Below are positions 48,498 through 55,332 of a stretch of 64,000 nucleotides of DNA, in pieces. Each line of letters opens with the position of its first letter. The first letter of the stretch is position 1. The translations under genes and the position numbers were made by a program. This stretch comes from Bacillus pumilus. GTDB taxonomy: Bacteria > Bacillota > Bacilli > Bacillales > Bacillaceae. Below the pieces are notes generated by a model. That model saw nothing but the letters and a program-made list of their open reading frames with translations, was not told the DNA's origin and ran no database searches. The DNA is taken from the NCBI RefSeq assembly GCF_024498355.1, contig NZ_CP101833.1, positions 1,655,001 to 1,719,000 of the forward strand, read 5' to 3'.

Positions 48498-49070
48498 ATG
48501 AGTTTTAAACGGATTAAAGACAAACTTGATCAGTACACTATCGATATTAGATCAACCAAAACAAATAACTCATTAAACGAAATAAATAAAATAGAAGAAG
48601 AAAACGGATATTATATTTCTTCTGATTATAAGAGTTTTATAAGCGAATATGGAGAATGTTGGATTGAAGATAACGTATACACCGATTTAAGAGAGAAACC
48701 GGTGTGGTTAGGTGGTGAATCAGTGCCGGTCGAATTGTTTTATGGATTAGAGCAGAATGATTATGATATCCGAGAAGCTATAAAAACATATAAAGAACAA
48801 TTACCAGAACACATAATTCCTATCGCAGATGCAGACGGAGGAGACCAAATTTGTTTAGATGTTAGTGAAATAAATCAAGGGAAAATTTATTTTTGGGATC
48901 ATGAACTAAGAGATGGCGAACAAGACTTATTCCTGATTGCTGATACATTTACAGAATTTATTGAAGGATTGTATATTGAAGAAGAAGTTGAAGATAGTGA
49001 AACAGGAGCTATTGATATCCAACTTAGTGACGACCTCTTGGCTATGTTAAAAGATATAAATAAAGATTGA
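48498..49070 (+). CDS. SMI1/KNR4 (SUKH) family immunity protein
   Basis: The 190-residue protein has the SUKH core: NSLNEINKIEEENGYYISSDYKSFISEYG near residues 27-55, then PEHIIPIADADGGDQICLDV and IYFWDHELRDGEQD, with an acidic tail. SUKH proteins neutralise diverse nuclease-type polymorphic toxins. AGAGGAGGCTATTAAA precedes the ATG. No intact toxin is adjacent; only a possible decayed tip lies upstream (48378-48495). It is a lone immunity gene inside the YezG array. Confidence 0.88.
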   Translation: MSFKRIKDKLDQYTIDIRSTKTNNSLNEINKIEEENGYYISSDYKSFISEYGECWIEDNVYTDLREKPVWLGGESVPVELFYGLEQNDYDIREAIKTYKEQLPEHIIPIADADGGDQICLDVSEINQGKIYFWDHELRDGEQDLFLIADTFTEFIEGLYIEEEVEDSETGAIDIQLSDDLLAMLKDINKD

Positions 49071-49116
49071 AGTTTTGTCAAATTTTCAACTGAGACTCGT
49101 GATAAAACTGACAAAT

Positions 49117-49146
49117 TACCCTCCGAATAAAGGAGGGTATTTGTAT
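49117..49146 (+). terminator. Immunity-gene terminator 3
   Basis: TACCCTCC-gaataaa-GGAGGGTA followed by TTTG; same stem as the other three. Confidence 0.82.
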
Positions 49147-49205
49147 GCAAAAATTCACATATAAATCTATCGATTAAGAACGTTTGTTCTAATCGTGTTT
49201 AACCA

Positions 49206-49424
49206 TTCCAAAAAGAGGTCATTGATGGTGATGCCTACTCAAGATCCCATTGGTTTACCTATGCCGCAGGCTCTCTAGCAGAAATTGCTTTTGGTGTCAG
49301 TTTCCATAGAAAGCATTAGATATGAAGGAGATTCTATGCGACCAACTTTATTTAAAATTAAGTATAAAATTGGAGATCGGAGAGTTAAAAAGGTATCGAT
49401 TGAAAATAAGTCAGGAGGTTAATT
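49206..49424 (+). pseudogene. Orphan LXG toxin tip 3 (nuclease core deleted)
   Basis: The first part encodes KEVIDGDAYSRSHWFTYAAGS and LAEIAFG, matching residues about 353-385 of the complete toxin. It then jumps, with a frame change, to VSIESIRYEGDSMRPTLFKI...KYKIGD and ends VSIENKSGG, matching the toxin's last ~40 residues. The catalytic DGGH region is gone. The deletion joins at about 49295. The downstream immunity gene is intact. Confidence 0.82.
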
Positions 49425-49427
49425 CAA

Positions 49428-49937
49428 ATGGAAATGGAACCATCGAATGAAGTTTATCAAGAAATTTTGAATACAATAAATGAAATAATACCTGTTGATT
49501 GGGAGAATGTTTTGCTATATGCGGAAATTCTGGATGACTCTCGTGAAGTTTATTTTTTCTTTAATACAAACAAACAACAAGAATATATTTATTCTCATGA
49601 TATTCCTGATATATTTGAGGTCAGTGAAAATATATATGATGACTTATTAATTAATTTACAGAATTCTTTTAAGAAACTCAGAGATGAATTTAAAATTAAC
49701 GAGCAAAAAGCTTGGACAAATTTAACGCTAAAAATCAAGAATAGGAATCAATTTGCCATTGATTTTAATTATGATGATGTATTGAACTCTCATTACAATA
49801 CCTATCAACGAATGGCTATTTGGGAATATGAAAATTTGGGAATTTTCCCTGAAGATGAGGAAGATAAAGAAATTGTGTTGAATTATATAAAGAATAAAAA
49901 GAAAACAATGACTAACGCACATTACCCTCCAAATTAA
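49428..49937 (+). CDS. YezG-family immunity protein 3
   Basis: The 169-residue protein is the most diverged of the three paralogues: WENVLLYAEILDDSREVYFFF, NYDDVLNSHYNTYQRMAIWEYENLG, with an acidic EDEEDKE replacing PKRKSVRE. GTCAGGAGGTTAATTCAA gives a strong ribosome-binding site inside the end of orphan tip 3. Predicted to neutralise a YeeF-type nuclease variant no longer encoded here. Followed by the same type of terminator. Confidence 0.83.
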   Translation: MEMEPSNEVYQEILNTINEIIPVDWENVLLYAEILDDSREVYFFFNTNKQQEYIYSHDIPDIFEVSENIYDDLLINLQNSFKKLRDEFKINEQKAWTNLTLKIKNRNQFAIDFNYDDVLNSHYNTYQRMAIWEYENLGIFPEDEEDKEIVLNYIKNKKKTMTNAHYPPN

Positions 49938-49950
49938 GGAGGGTTTTTGT
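49924..49950 (+). terminator. Immunity-gene terminator 4
   Basis: ACCCTCC-aaattaa-GGAGGGTTTTTG, overlapping the stop region of the 49428 gene. Confidence 0.88.
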
Positions 49951-49992
49951 ATACCTGTATTTACATTTTTTCATAAGAACCTCTCATTTCCA

Positions 49993-50445
49993 TTATTTAA
50001 ACCGATAAACCGTCACTTCACAATCACCAAGTACCTCTTCAATCATGTCTTCGACAATCGTCCAATCGCCGCCCGCCAATCCGCAGCCTATCCCATAAGG
50101 AATGGCGATGGAAGTTCGGTTTTTCTCTTCATGTGAATGTGTCACTGTATCCTTTAGGCTTTGCAAAGCAGCTGCGTAAAGCGTCGTAGTCGGTTTGCTT
50201 TCTTTTTCTTCCGTACCCAACTTGAGCAAATAAGCTGGCAATTGTTTTTCCGTCACTTGTTGTGATGAACTGAACGGAACTTAATAAATCATTTCCTTGT
50301 TCTGAACATAAACGTTTATAGTCTTTGGATATTTGCTTTTGATTTGTTTTGCTAATCCAGCTCCCATGCCTCCTTTACAGCTCACCTGGTGACAGATGAT
50401 GTCTTCACTTGCCTCTAAGATGTTGCCATCCACCGTTTTGATCAT
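49993..50445 (-). pseudogene. Macro-domain (ADP-ribose-binding) protein, frameshifted
   Basis: Reading from ATG 50445: MIKTVDGNILEASEDIICHQ and CKGGMGAGLAKQIKSKYP, then a frameshift to KDYKRLCSEQGNDLLSSVQF, then another to TEEKESKPTTTLYAA and IPYGIGCGLAGGDW. Together these make one macro domain of ~150 residues in three frames. Such stand-alone macro proteins hydrolyse or bind ADP-ribose derivatives. With two frameshifts it is very likely dead; the 87-residue C-terminal frame is not a gene by itself. Confidence 0.85.
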
Positions 50446-50504
50446 GTTATTTAATAGCTAAAATGCTTTTGATGAGTTTAGTTTATTTGAAGACACTTCA
50501 CAAT

Positions 50505-50575
50505 GATCTGATTGTCAAAGGTGGTGCATGTCATCTAAAATATGGAGAGACTAAAAATACGAAATAAAGCAGAAA
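50505..50575 (+). pseudogene. Short fragment of an LXG toxin tip
   Basis: The frame ending at TAA 50573-50575 reads TLHNDLIVKGGACHLKYGE then TKNTK, matching TTDHYGRIVKVEASDLKYGE of the complete toxin (about 45760-45830); GATTGTCAAAG and TAAAATA-GGAGAG are shared at DNA level. It marks a further lost toxin copy at the right end of the array. Confidence 0.6.
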
Positions 50576-50591
50576 CAGTGAGGAGAGCCTA

Positions 50592-51134
50592 ATGAATCAA
50601 TTAGAAACGAATCGGTTAATTCTTAGACCATTTTGTGATGAAGATGCAGCAGGAATGCTAGATTACTTGTCTAATCCAAGAGTGAATTGTTTTCTTGATG
50701 ATCAAATCTCTACATTAGAAGAAGCTGCCGCTAAGGTGCAAAAAAGAAAAGCAGATCACTCTTATACAGCAGTTTGTTTAAAAGAAAGTCAACAGATTAT
50801 CGGTGAATTATTTCATTTAAAAGAGGAGCCTGACACGTATTCAATTGGCTGGAATTTCAATGCAGTATATGAAGGGAAGGGATATGCGCGTGAGAGTGCT
50901 GAAGCTCTCTTGTCCTATTTATTTGTGGAAAAGGGGGCGAGGCGGCTTTATGCATACGTAGAGGATGATAATGACCGATCCCGAACATTATGTGAGCGAT
51001 TAGGGATGCGGAAAGAAGGCCTTTTTCTTGAGTTTATTTCATTTACTACATATGAGGATGGCACACCTAAATATGAAAACACCTATCAATATGCTTTGCT
51101 GAAAAAGGAATGGGAGCAGCATCACTCTCAATAG
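50592..51134 (+). CDS. GNAT N-acetyltransferase, RimJ/RimL type
   Basis: The 180-residue protein begins LETNRLILRPFCDEDAAGM, the usual RimJ/RimL start, and has the acetyl-CoA-binding segment EGKGYARESAEALLSYLF and the terminal CERLGMRKEGLF. AGTGAGGAGAGCCTA precedes the ATG. The substrate is unknown (protein N-termini, antibiotics or small amines are all possible in this family). It seems to be the first gene beyond the island. Confidence 0.88.
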   Translation: MNQLETNRLILRPFCDEDAAGMLDYLSNPRVNCFLDDQISTLEEAAAKVQKRKADHSYTAVCLKESQQIIGELFHLKEEPDTYSIGWNFNAVYEGKGYARESAEALLSYLFVEKGARRLYAYVEDDNDRSRTLCERLGMRKEGLFLEFISFTTYEDGTPKYENTYQYALLKKEWEQHHSQ

Positions 51135-51156
51135 TCTCAGCTACGAAAGGGTTTTG

Positions 51157-51174
51157 CATCTTGATATCAAGATG
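51157..51174. promoter_or_regulatory. Perfect 18-base palindrome upstream of the PAP2 gene
   Basis: CATCTTGATATCAAGATG, fully symmetric, 116 bases upstream of the bcrC-like ATG; operator-like, no T-tract. Confidence 0.5.
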
Positions 51175-51289
51175 ACAAAGAAGTGACAAAAATGTGAGAT
51201 GATCCCTCTATTTTGTTCGCTCGATCGATGTAACGGACATCTTTTTTCATTTATCCTTTTCATAAATCGAGTAAAAGGAATGAAATGAG

Positions 51290-51871
51290 ATGCAGGAGTA
51301 TAATGAACGGTTGTTTAGATCGATCAATCAGCTCAGTATCGATCACGATTATTTGAATCCGTTGCTGATTGGATTAGCTGAATATACAGTGCTGTTAGTA
51401 GCGCTCATGCTTCTTGTCATGTGGCTTCAAAATCGAAGCAGAAAAAATAGGATGGTGGTCATATCTGCTGGACTTACCTTCATATTGGCAGAGTTACTTG
51501 GAAAAGTTGCTGGTGCCTTTTATTCCAATCCGCAGCCCTTTGCAGAATTGAGTCATGTCAATCTTCTGATCCATAAGGAAGTGAACAACTCTTTTCCGAG
51601 TGATCACACGATTTTTATTTTTTCTATTTGCCTGATCTTTTGGCTGTTTCACAAGCGGCATATTTATTGGCTTTTTATTGCAAGTGCTGTTGGGTTTTCA
51701 AGAATTTGGGTGGGGGTTCATTATCCATTTGATGTCTTAGCAGGTGCTGTCATAGCATGTTTAACAGCGGTCGCTGTTATTGGTTTGCCGATATTCCAAA
51801 AGTTTATTGATGCCATCCTGTCATGTTATGAATGGTTTGAACAGAAATGTGTAGGGAAGAGAACGGAATAA
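51290..51871 (+). CDS. PAP2-family undecaprenyl pyrophosphate phosphatase, BcrC-like
   Basis: The 193-residue protein has about five membrane helices and the three PAP2 signatures in order: KVAGAFYSNPQPF, NNSFPSDHT and SRIWVGVHYPFDVLAG. The BcrC/YwoA subgroup recycles C55-PP and confers bacitracin resistance; length equals that of B. subtilis BcrC. Start ATG 51290 has a poor ribosome-binding site (GGAATGAAATGAG). A perfect palindrome lies in the upstream region. No sigma-M/W promoter was recognised. Confidence 0.85.
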   Translation: MQEYNERLFRSINQLSIDHDYLNPLLIGLAEYTVLLVALMLLVMWLQNRSRKNRMVVISAGLTFILAELLGKVAGAFYSNPQPFAELSHVNLLIHKEVNNSFPSDHTIFIFSICLIFWLFHKRHIYWLFIASAVGFSRIWVGVHYPFDVLAGAVIACLTAVAVIGLPIFQKFIDAILSCYEWFEQKCVGKRTE

Positions 51872-51882
51872 AATGTTGCAAA

Positions 51883-51922
51883 AAAACACCCCAATCTGTT
51901 ATGGAATCAGATCGGGGTGTTG
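51883..51922. terminator. Bidirectional terminator between the PAP2 and YdhG-like genes
   Basis: AACACCCCAATCTG-ttatggaat-CAGATCGGGGTGTT with an upstream A-run, convergent genes (one-base bulge). Confidence 0.9.
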
Positions 51923-51923
51923 A

Positions 51924-52295
51924 TTATTTTCGCCAAAACGTTGAACAATCCGCTTTGTCTTCGATATTAAATTCGATGATTTTTTTAAGTAGAGGATAAT
52001 CGATGGGCAAGCTTTCTTTCATGCGAAACATCTTTTTCCCATGATCATAACCAGCTTGTACAATTTCAGCTGAAAAGTGATCAATTCCTTTTCCTTCTGG
52101 TGCGACAGAAATGTGATGTTTTGCCACGCTAAACCCAATAATAAACGTGCCGTGATCTGTGAACATGGGCTGATTCCATGCAATTCTTGGCTCTAATTGT
52201 GGAAATGTGTCTTCAATCCATTTTAATATGTCTTGAATGCGCTGCTTCAGCTCTGGGTTACCAATGTTGCTTACATATTCTTCAAACACATGCAT
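51924..52295 (-). CDS. Iron chaperone, frataxin-like YdhG (DUF1801) protein
   Basis: The 123-residue protein has the YdhG/DUF1801 features: MHVFEEYVSNIGNPELKQRI, EPRIAWNQPMFTDHGTFIIGF, KHHISVAPE and a terminal FNIEDKADCSTFWRK. In B. subtilis YdhG (Fra) delivers iron for cluster and haem synthesis. GGAGGATAAAACATC precedes ATG 52295. It is convergent with the PAP2 gene. A GC-rich structured stretch lies directly upstream. Confidence 0.88.
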   Translation of the reverse strand: MHVFEEYVSNIGNPELKQRIQDILKWIEDTFPQLEPRIAWNQPMFTDHGTFIIGFSVAKHHISVAPEGKGIDHFSAEIVQAGYDHGKKMFRMKESLPIDYPLLKKIIEFNIEDKADCSTFWRK

Positions 52296-52309
52296 GATGT
52301 TTTATCCTC

Positions 52310-52512
52310 CATTTCCATCGACCTCATAAGCCTCAGACGGGATCCGAATCCCGCTAGGGCAACATGCTTCCCTAAGAATTTCACCTGTCTCAGCCTTTAT
52401 GCTTTTCGGTGCTTCTGAACCCCTTGCCTTGCCACCTGTCAGCTACAATTTGTTTTACGGCTTTTTTCCCTGCTCGAGCTACTGAGGCACTGAAGTTCTT
52501 GGTCATATTATA
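52310..52512. other. GC-rich, structured stretch between the YdhG-like gene and rap
   Basis: Clearly richer in GC than its surroundings. On the minus strand (reading toward the YdhG-like gene) there are hairpins CGGGAT-TCGG-ATCCCG (52338-52353) and TAGGG..CCCTA (52355-52374), enclosed by partly complementary CATAA..GGCTGAGAC and GTCTGAGGCTTATG. The minus strand also has two overlapping stop-free stretches of about 38 and 46 codons. No RNA or protein family recognised. The remaining bases to 52650 hold nothing notable. Confidence 0.5.
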
Positions 52513-52651
52513 TAGAGAAAGATAATAAAAGAAAACCTGCGCGGATGATTGGTGCTGATGATCTTTTGCTTTTAATCAGAAAAAAGACGGAATTTTTAGC
52601 GCAAACATCATTGATTAGGAGAAAGAAACGCATTTTCAAAGGAAACGGTTG

Positions 52652-52680
52652 TTGAAGATTCAAGTGATTCATATTAAAAT
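52652..52680 (+). promoter_or_regulatory. Promoter of the third rap gene
   Basis: TTGAAG (52652-52657), 17 bases, TAAAAT (52675-52680). Confidence 0.6.
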
Positions 52681-52692
52681 GATGTCAAATGG

Positions 52693-52711
52693 GCTAATTA
52701 GCAATTGCTAA
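52693..52711. promoter_or_regulatory. Overlapping palindromes at the third rap promoter
   Basis: GCTAATTAGC (52693-52702) overlaps TTAGCAATTGCTAA (52698-52711), both perfect, located just downstream of the -10 box, i.e. operator-like at about +5 to +25. Confidence 0.5.
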
Positions 52712-52770
52712 TAGAAGTTCCATATTTAGTGAAATCATGTCATGTAGCTGAAGGTGATTGGGGGTGTAGA

Positions 52771-53883
52771 ATGAGCAAAGTTCCTGTTGCGGAATTGGCA
52801 TCACTATTAAATGACTGGAACATGGAAATCAAAAAAGATCATGCAGATGAGGCAGAACGATTATTTGCTAAAGCGAAACAAGCAGTAGAGGAAATTGACG
52901 ATGCTGATATCCTCATGTATTATTCTCTGCTTGAGAAGAGGCATCACATTCTCATGTACAATTTGAGAGGGCAAAAGGGTGATGTATCAACGAAAAGTAT
53001 AGAAGGTCATTATGGGAAAAAAGATGATGATCTGTCTCATCGCCTTGCCTATTATTTCGATTTTTATGAGGGTGTGTATGAGCAGCACCAAGGAAATTAT
53101 GAGGTAGCATTGCAAATGTATCAAAGTGCTGAAAAGCTCTTAGATAAAATTCCAAGTGAGATAGAACGTGCTGATTTTGATTTTAAGGTGGCATGGCTTT
53201 ACTATCGACTTAGTCATATTATGCTCTCATTAAGCTATATTCGCAGAGCCCTCCACGTCTATAAACGTCACAAGCATTATGAAAGAAGAACGGCACTTTC
53301 ATACTCTCTCGTTGCAGCTAATCTAACAGAGATCGGGCGGTACGAAGAGGCGCTTGAGAATTATCGTCTGGCGGAAGAGGTTTTGACAAGCGAGCAGGAT
53401 GACTTTATGCTGGCTCAGCATCACCACAATGTGGCTATTTTATATTCATTTTGGAACAAACCGAAAGAATCGATACGTCATCTTGAAAAAGCGCTGTCCC
53501 ATCAAGAGTATTATGATTCAGATTTCTTTTTCCATTCTACGTATCTGATCAGCCGGGAACTCTGTGTGATTGGTGAAAAGCAGCGTGCAAGCCAATATAT
53601 AGAGGCTGCATATGCCAGAATAAAAGATGCTTCTCATGAAGTGTTTCAGCTCAAAATAGGCATCGTACATGATCTTTACTTAACGAATGCGCCACAAAGA
53701 TTTCAGCAAATTGATGAAAAATTAAGAAAGTTAGAAGAGAAGAATGAATATCATGAAGTAAAAGAGCTTTCGCATTTTGCGGCAAAATATTGTGAAAAGC
53801 AAGCACTTTTTGAGCAGTCTGTTTTTTACTTGAACAAAAGTTTAGAAGCGGATTTACATATGAAAAGAATGGGGTTGATTTAA
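52771..53883 (+). CDS. rapG: Rap family regulator, RapG-like (catalytic Gln absent)
   Basis: The 370-residue TPR protein starts MSKVPVAELASLLNDWNMEI; GGGGGTGTAG selects ATG 52771 over an upstream frame. The bundle reads EIDDADILMYYSLLEKRH: the Gln found at this place in Spo0F phosphatases (EDQDLLLYYSL) is Ala. Raps lacking it act by binding a response regulator; RapG binds DegU. The adjacent peptide ends EKIIGG, like the PhrG signal EKMIG, so a RapG role is the best guess. Orthology is not proven. Confidence 0.75.
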   Translation: MSKVPVAELASLLNDWNMEIKKDHADEAERLFAKAKQAVEEIDDADILMYYSLLEKRHHILMYNLRGQKGDVSTKSIEGHYGKKDDDLSHRLAYYFDFYEGVYEQHQGNYEVALQMYQSAEKLLDKIPSEIERADFDFKVAWLYYRLSHIMLSLSYIRRALHVYKRHKHYERRTALSYSLVAANLTEIGRYEEALENYRLAEEVLTSEQDDFMLAQHHHNVAILYSFWNKPKESIRHLEKALSHQEYYDSDFFFHSTYLISRELCVIGEKQRASQYIEAAYARIKDASHEVFQLKIGIVHDLYLTNAPQRFQQIDEKLRKLEEKNEYHEVKELSHFAAKYCEKQALFEQSVFYLNKSLEADLHMKRMGLI

Positions 53884-53884
53884 G

Positions 53885-53998
53885 ATGAAAACAGGAGTAA
53901 AAGTATTATTCGTTGTGGGTTTAGCGATCGCTGCGTCTGTTCTAACTCAAAACGTTGCGGGTTCATTCGAAGTAGCAGAAAAAATCATTGGTGGTTAA
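53885..53998 (+). CDS. phrG: Phr pre-peptide, PhrG-like, ending EKIIGG
   Basis: A 37-codon gene starting one base after the rap stop: a basic start (MKTGVK), a hydrophobic core (VLFVVGLAIAASVLT) and the C-terminus VAEKIIGG. B. subtilis PhrG ends VAEKMIG (from memory). Export and trimming would give EKIIG or EKIIGG. The rap terminator follows. The upstream ribosome-binding site is weak, as in many rap-phr overlaps. Confidence 0.75.
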   Translation: MKTGVKVLFVVGLAIAASVLTQNVAGSFEVAEKIIGG

Positions 53999-54016
53999 TC
54001 ACTAATCTATATCTCG

Positions 54017-54049
54017 CCCTTGTTGATGATCGTCAGCAAGGGTTTTTTT
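54017..54049 (+). terminator. rapG-phrG terminator
   Basis: CCCTTGTTGA-tgatcg-TCAGCAAGGG with seven T; one mismatch in the stem. Confidence 0.85.
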
Positions 54050-54061
54050 GTTTAAATAGGC

Positions 54062-54100
54062 TCTTCTTATTAAACGCTGCAAGAACGTTTAATAAGAAGA
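54062..54100. repeat. Perfect 15-bp inverted repeat
   Basis: TCTTCTTATTAAACG (54062-54076) and CGTTTAATAAGAAGA (54086-54100), 9-base loop, no T-tract. It sits in a 342-base gap that otherwise holds only the terminator and a sigma-K-like box. Confidence 0.6.
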
Positions 54101-54281
54101 ATTCGCAACAAAGGGGGTGTGCAAATTTGTTACCTGCCCCATTATTCTAAATAAACATAGGGCAGAGCAACAAGTTAAAAAGGTCACCTTTCTTTGCTTA
54201 ATTTAATTTTTTGCAGGACTTTTCATTCAAATTTTATCAAATTGGTCTATTGTACATAGAAGTGAAAGAAAAAGCGCGAAC

Positions 54282-54308
54282 ACCGCTCCATTTGTCATGC
54301 ATATGATG
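54282..54308 (+). promoter_or_regulatory. Candidate sigma-K promoter of the Gly-rich gene
   Basis: AC (54282-54283), 16 bases, CATATGATG (54300-54308), one mismatch to CATANNNTA; the ATG at 54341 is 32 bases on. Confidence 0.4.
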
Positions 54309-54340
54309 AGCTGAGGTGGATCTTGAAGGTAGGTGATTGT

Positions 54341-54559
54341 ATGTATCCACGGGTATATGGAGGCTTTCACGGAGGCGGAGCACATATCGGACCGGTTGGC
54401 ACTCATATCGGCTTTGGCGGATATTATGTGAGCCCTGGTGTGTTCTCTGGCTTAGGCGGTTTCCCTGGGTATGGTGGATTTGGGACATTTTCTGGATATC
54501 CGTATGGCTCCACGTCCATCATGGGGCGTCCTCCTGGTTTTTATGTGAGAAGTTATTAG
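54341..54559 (+). CDS. Gly/Tyr-rich small coat-like protein
   Basis: The 72-residue product starts MYPRVYGGFHGGGAHIGPVG and consists largely of Gly, Tyr, Phe, Pro and Ser with no charged core or membrane helix. A TTG start at 54323 is possible, but AAGGTAGGTG fits ATG 54341. Composition and the sigma-K-like box suggest a spore coat or exosporium-type protein. Unique to this group as far as I can tell; no family recognised. Confidence 0.6.
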   Translation: MYPRVYGGFHGGGAHIGPVGTHIGFGGYYVSPGVFSGLGGFPGYGGFGTFSGYPYGSTSIMGRPPGFYVRSY

Positions 54560-54602
54560 TGGTTCATCACAATGATGAAATAGCCATCTAGAGAGAGAGT
54601 GG

Positions 54603-55298
54603 CTATTTCAATTGGTGAAAGTGCATGAATGTAGCAGTGATCACAATGACCCCAAGGATGCAGATAGGCAGCCAAATGATGATAAACGGATCGTAAGCAT
54701 CAGTGTATGCAGCTAAAGCGGCACCTAGGCAGTAAAAGACAATAGAACCGATTCGCATCAAGCTCGCATGCTGAATAGGGGCTTTTCTTTTTTCCCTGTG
54801 TGATAAGCGCTGAGCCAAATCTTCAAACAGGTTAGCGAGTGTGCTCGTTAGAACAGTTGTGGAAATGCCAGCAACATTTAATTTACGTGCGGCCGTCGTC
54901 TGCATGCCCATGGCCATACTTAAAAGAATAATCAGCATAAAATAAGCACCCTGTGTATAAGGAAAAATGGTCATAAGAGCAAATAGAAGCAAGATCATCA
55001 CTTCTATAATAAAGATACGTGTAACGGCTTTTGGCCAAAACGTTTTTTCATGCTTCCCGCCCATCACAACGGCAAGTAAAACACCTAGAACGAACCCACT
55101 CAGTGCAGTGATGGAATGAAGGGCTGTTAGCTGCAATGAACTTCCTGCTGCAATGCCAAGCAGTACAATATTACCCGTCATATTTGCTGTAAACACATGT
55201 CCTAGGCTCAAATAGCCAATCACATCCACAATTCCTGCGGAAAGACATAAGAAGATCAGTGATATGTTTCGAAATGAATGTGCGGTCAAGATGGTCAT
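54603..55298 (-). CDS. YoaK-like membrane protein (DUF1275)
   Basis: The 231-residue protein has six or so membrane helices and the DUF1275 features FLCLSAGIVDVIGYLSLGHVFTANMTGNIV and GMQTTAARKLNVAGISTTVLT. The frame is open far upstream into ligD; ATG 55298 follows AAGAAAGGG closely, and TTG 55289 is an equally possible start. The function is unknown. It is downstream of ligD on the same strand, 34 bases away, and may be cotranscribed. Confidence 0.82.
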   Translation of the reverse strand: MTILTAHSFRNISLIFLCLSAGIVDVIGYLSLGHVFTANMTGNIVLLGIAAGSSLQLTALHSITALSGFVLGVLLAVVMGGKHEKTFWPKAVTRIFIIEVMILLLFALMTIFPYTQGAYFMLIILLSMAMGMQTTAARKLNVAGISTTVLTSTLANLFEDLAQRLSHREKRKAPIQHASLMRIGSIVFYCLGAALAAYTDAYDPFIIIWLPICILGVIVITATFMHFHQLK

Positions 55299-55332
55299 CC
55301 CTTTCTTACTCTCTAATGAATAAGTGTAACGC

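Larger units (their letters stand above)
41864..50580. mobile_element. Degenerate integrative island carrying Rap-Phr and LXG toxin cassettes
   Basis: The stretch between glnA and the GNAT gene contains a wrecked tyrosine integrase, a Rap-Phr pair typical of ICE elements, an LXG toxin-immunity cluster, several pseudogenes and lower GC than its flanks (by eye). The left edge is suggested by the GACCAC repeats next to glnA; the right edge is not defined and no flanking att repeat was found. It is a region of gene turnover rather than a functional mobile element. Confidence 0.5.

Noticed and set aside
41828..50591. att direct repeats bounding the island
   Set aside because: No matching direct repeat could be found by eye between the glnA end and the right side.
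52233..52418. 61-codon plus-strand frame over the GC-rich stretch
   Set aside because: Overlaps the start of the YdhG-like gene and the hairpins; no ribosome-binding site or family.
52310..52512. Known riboswitch or housekeeping RNA (TPP, FMN, guanidine, tmRNA, RNase P)
   Set aside because: Compared with remembered consensus elements; apart from a short CTGAGA-like stretch none fits.
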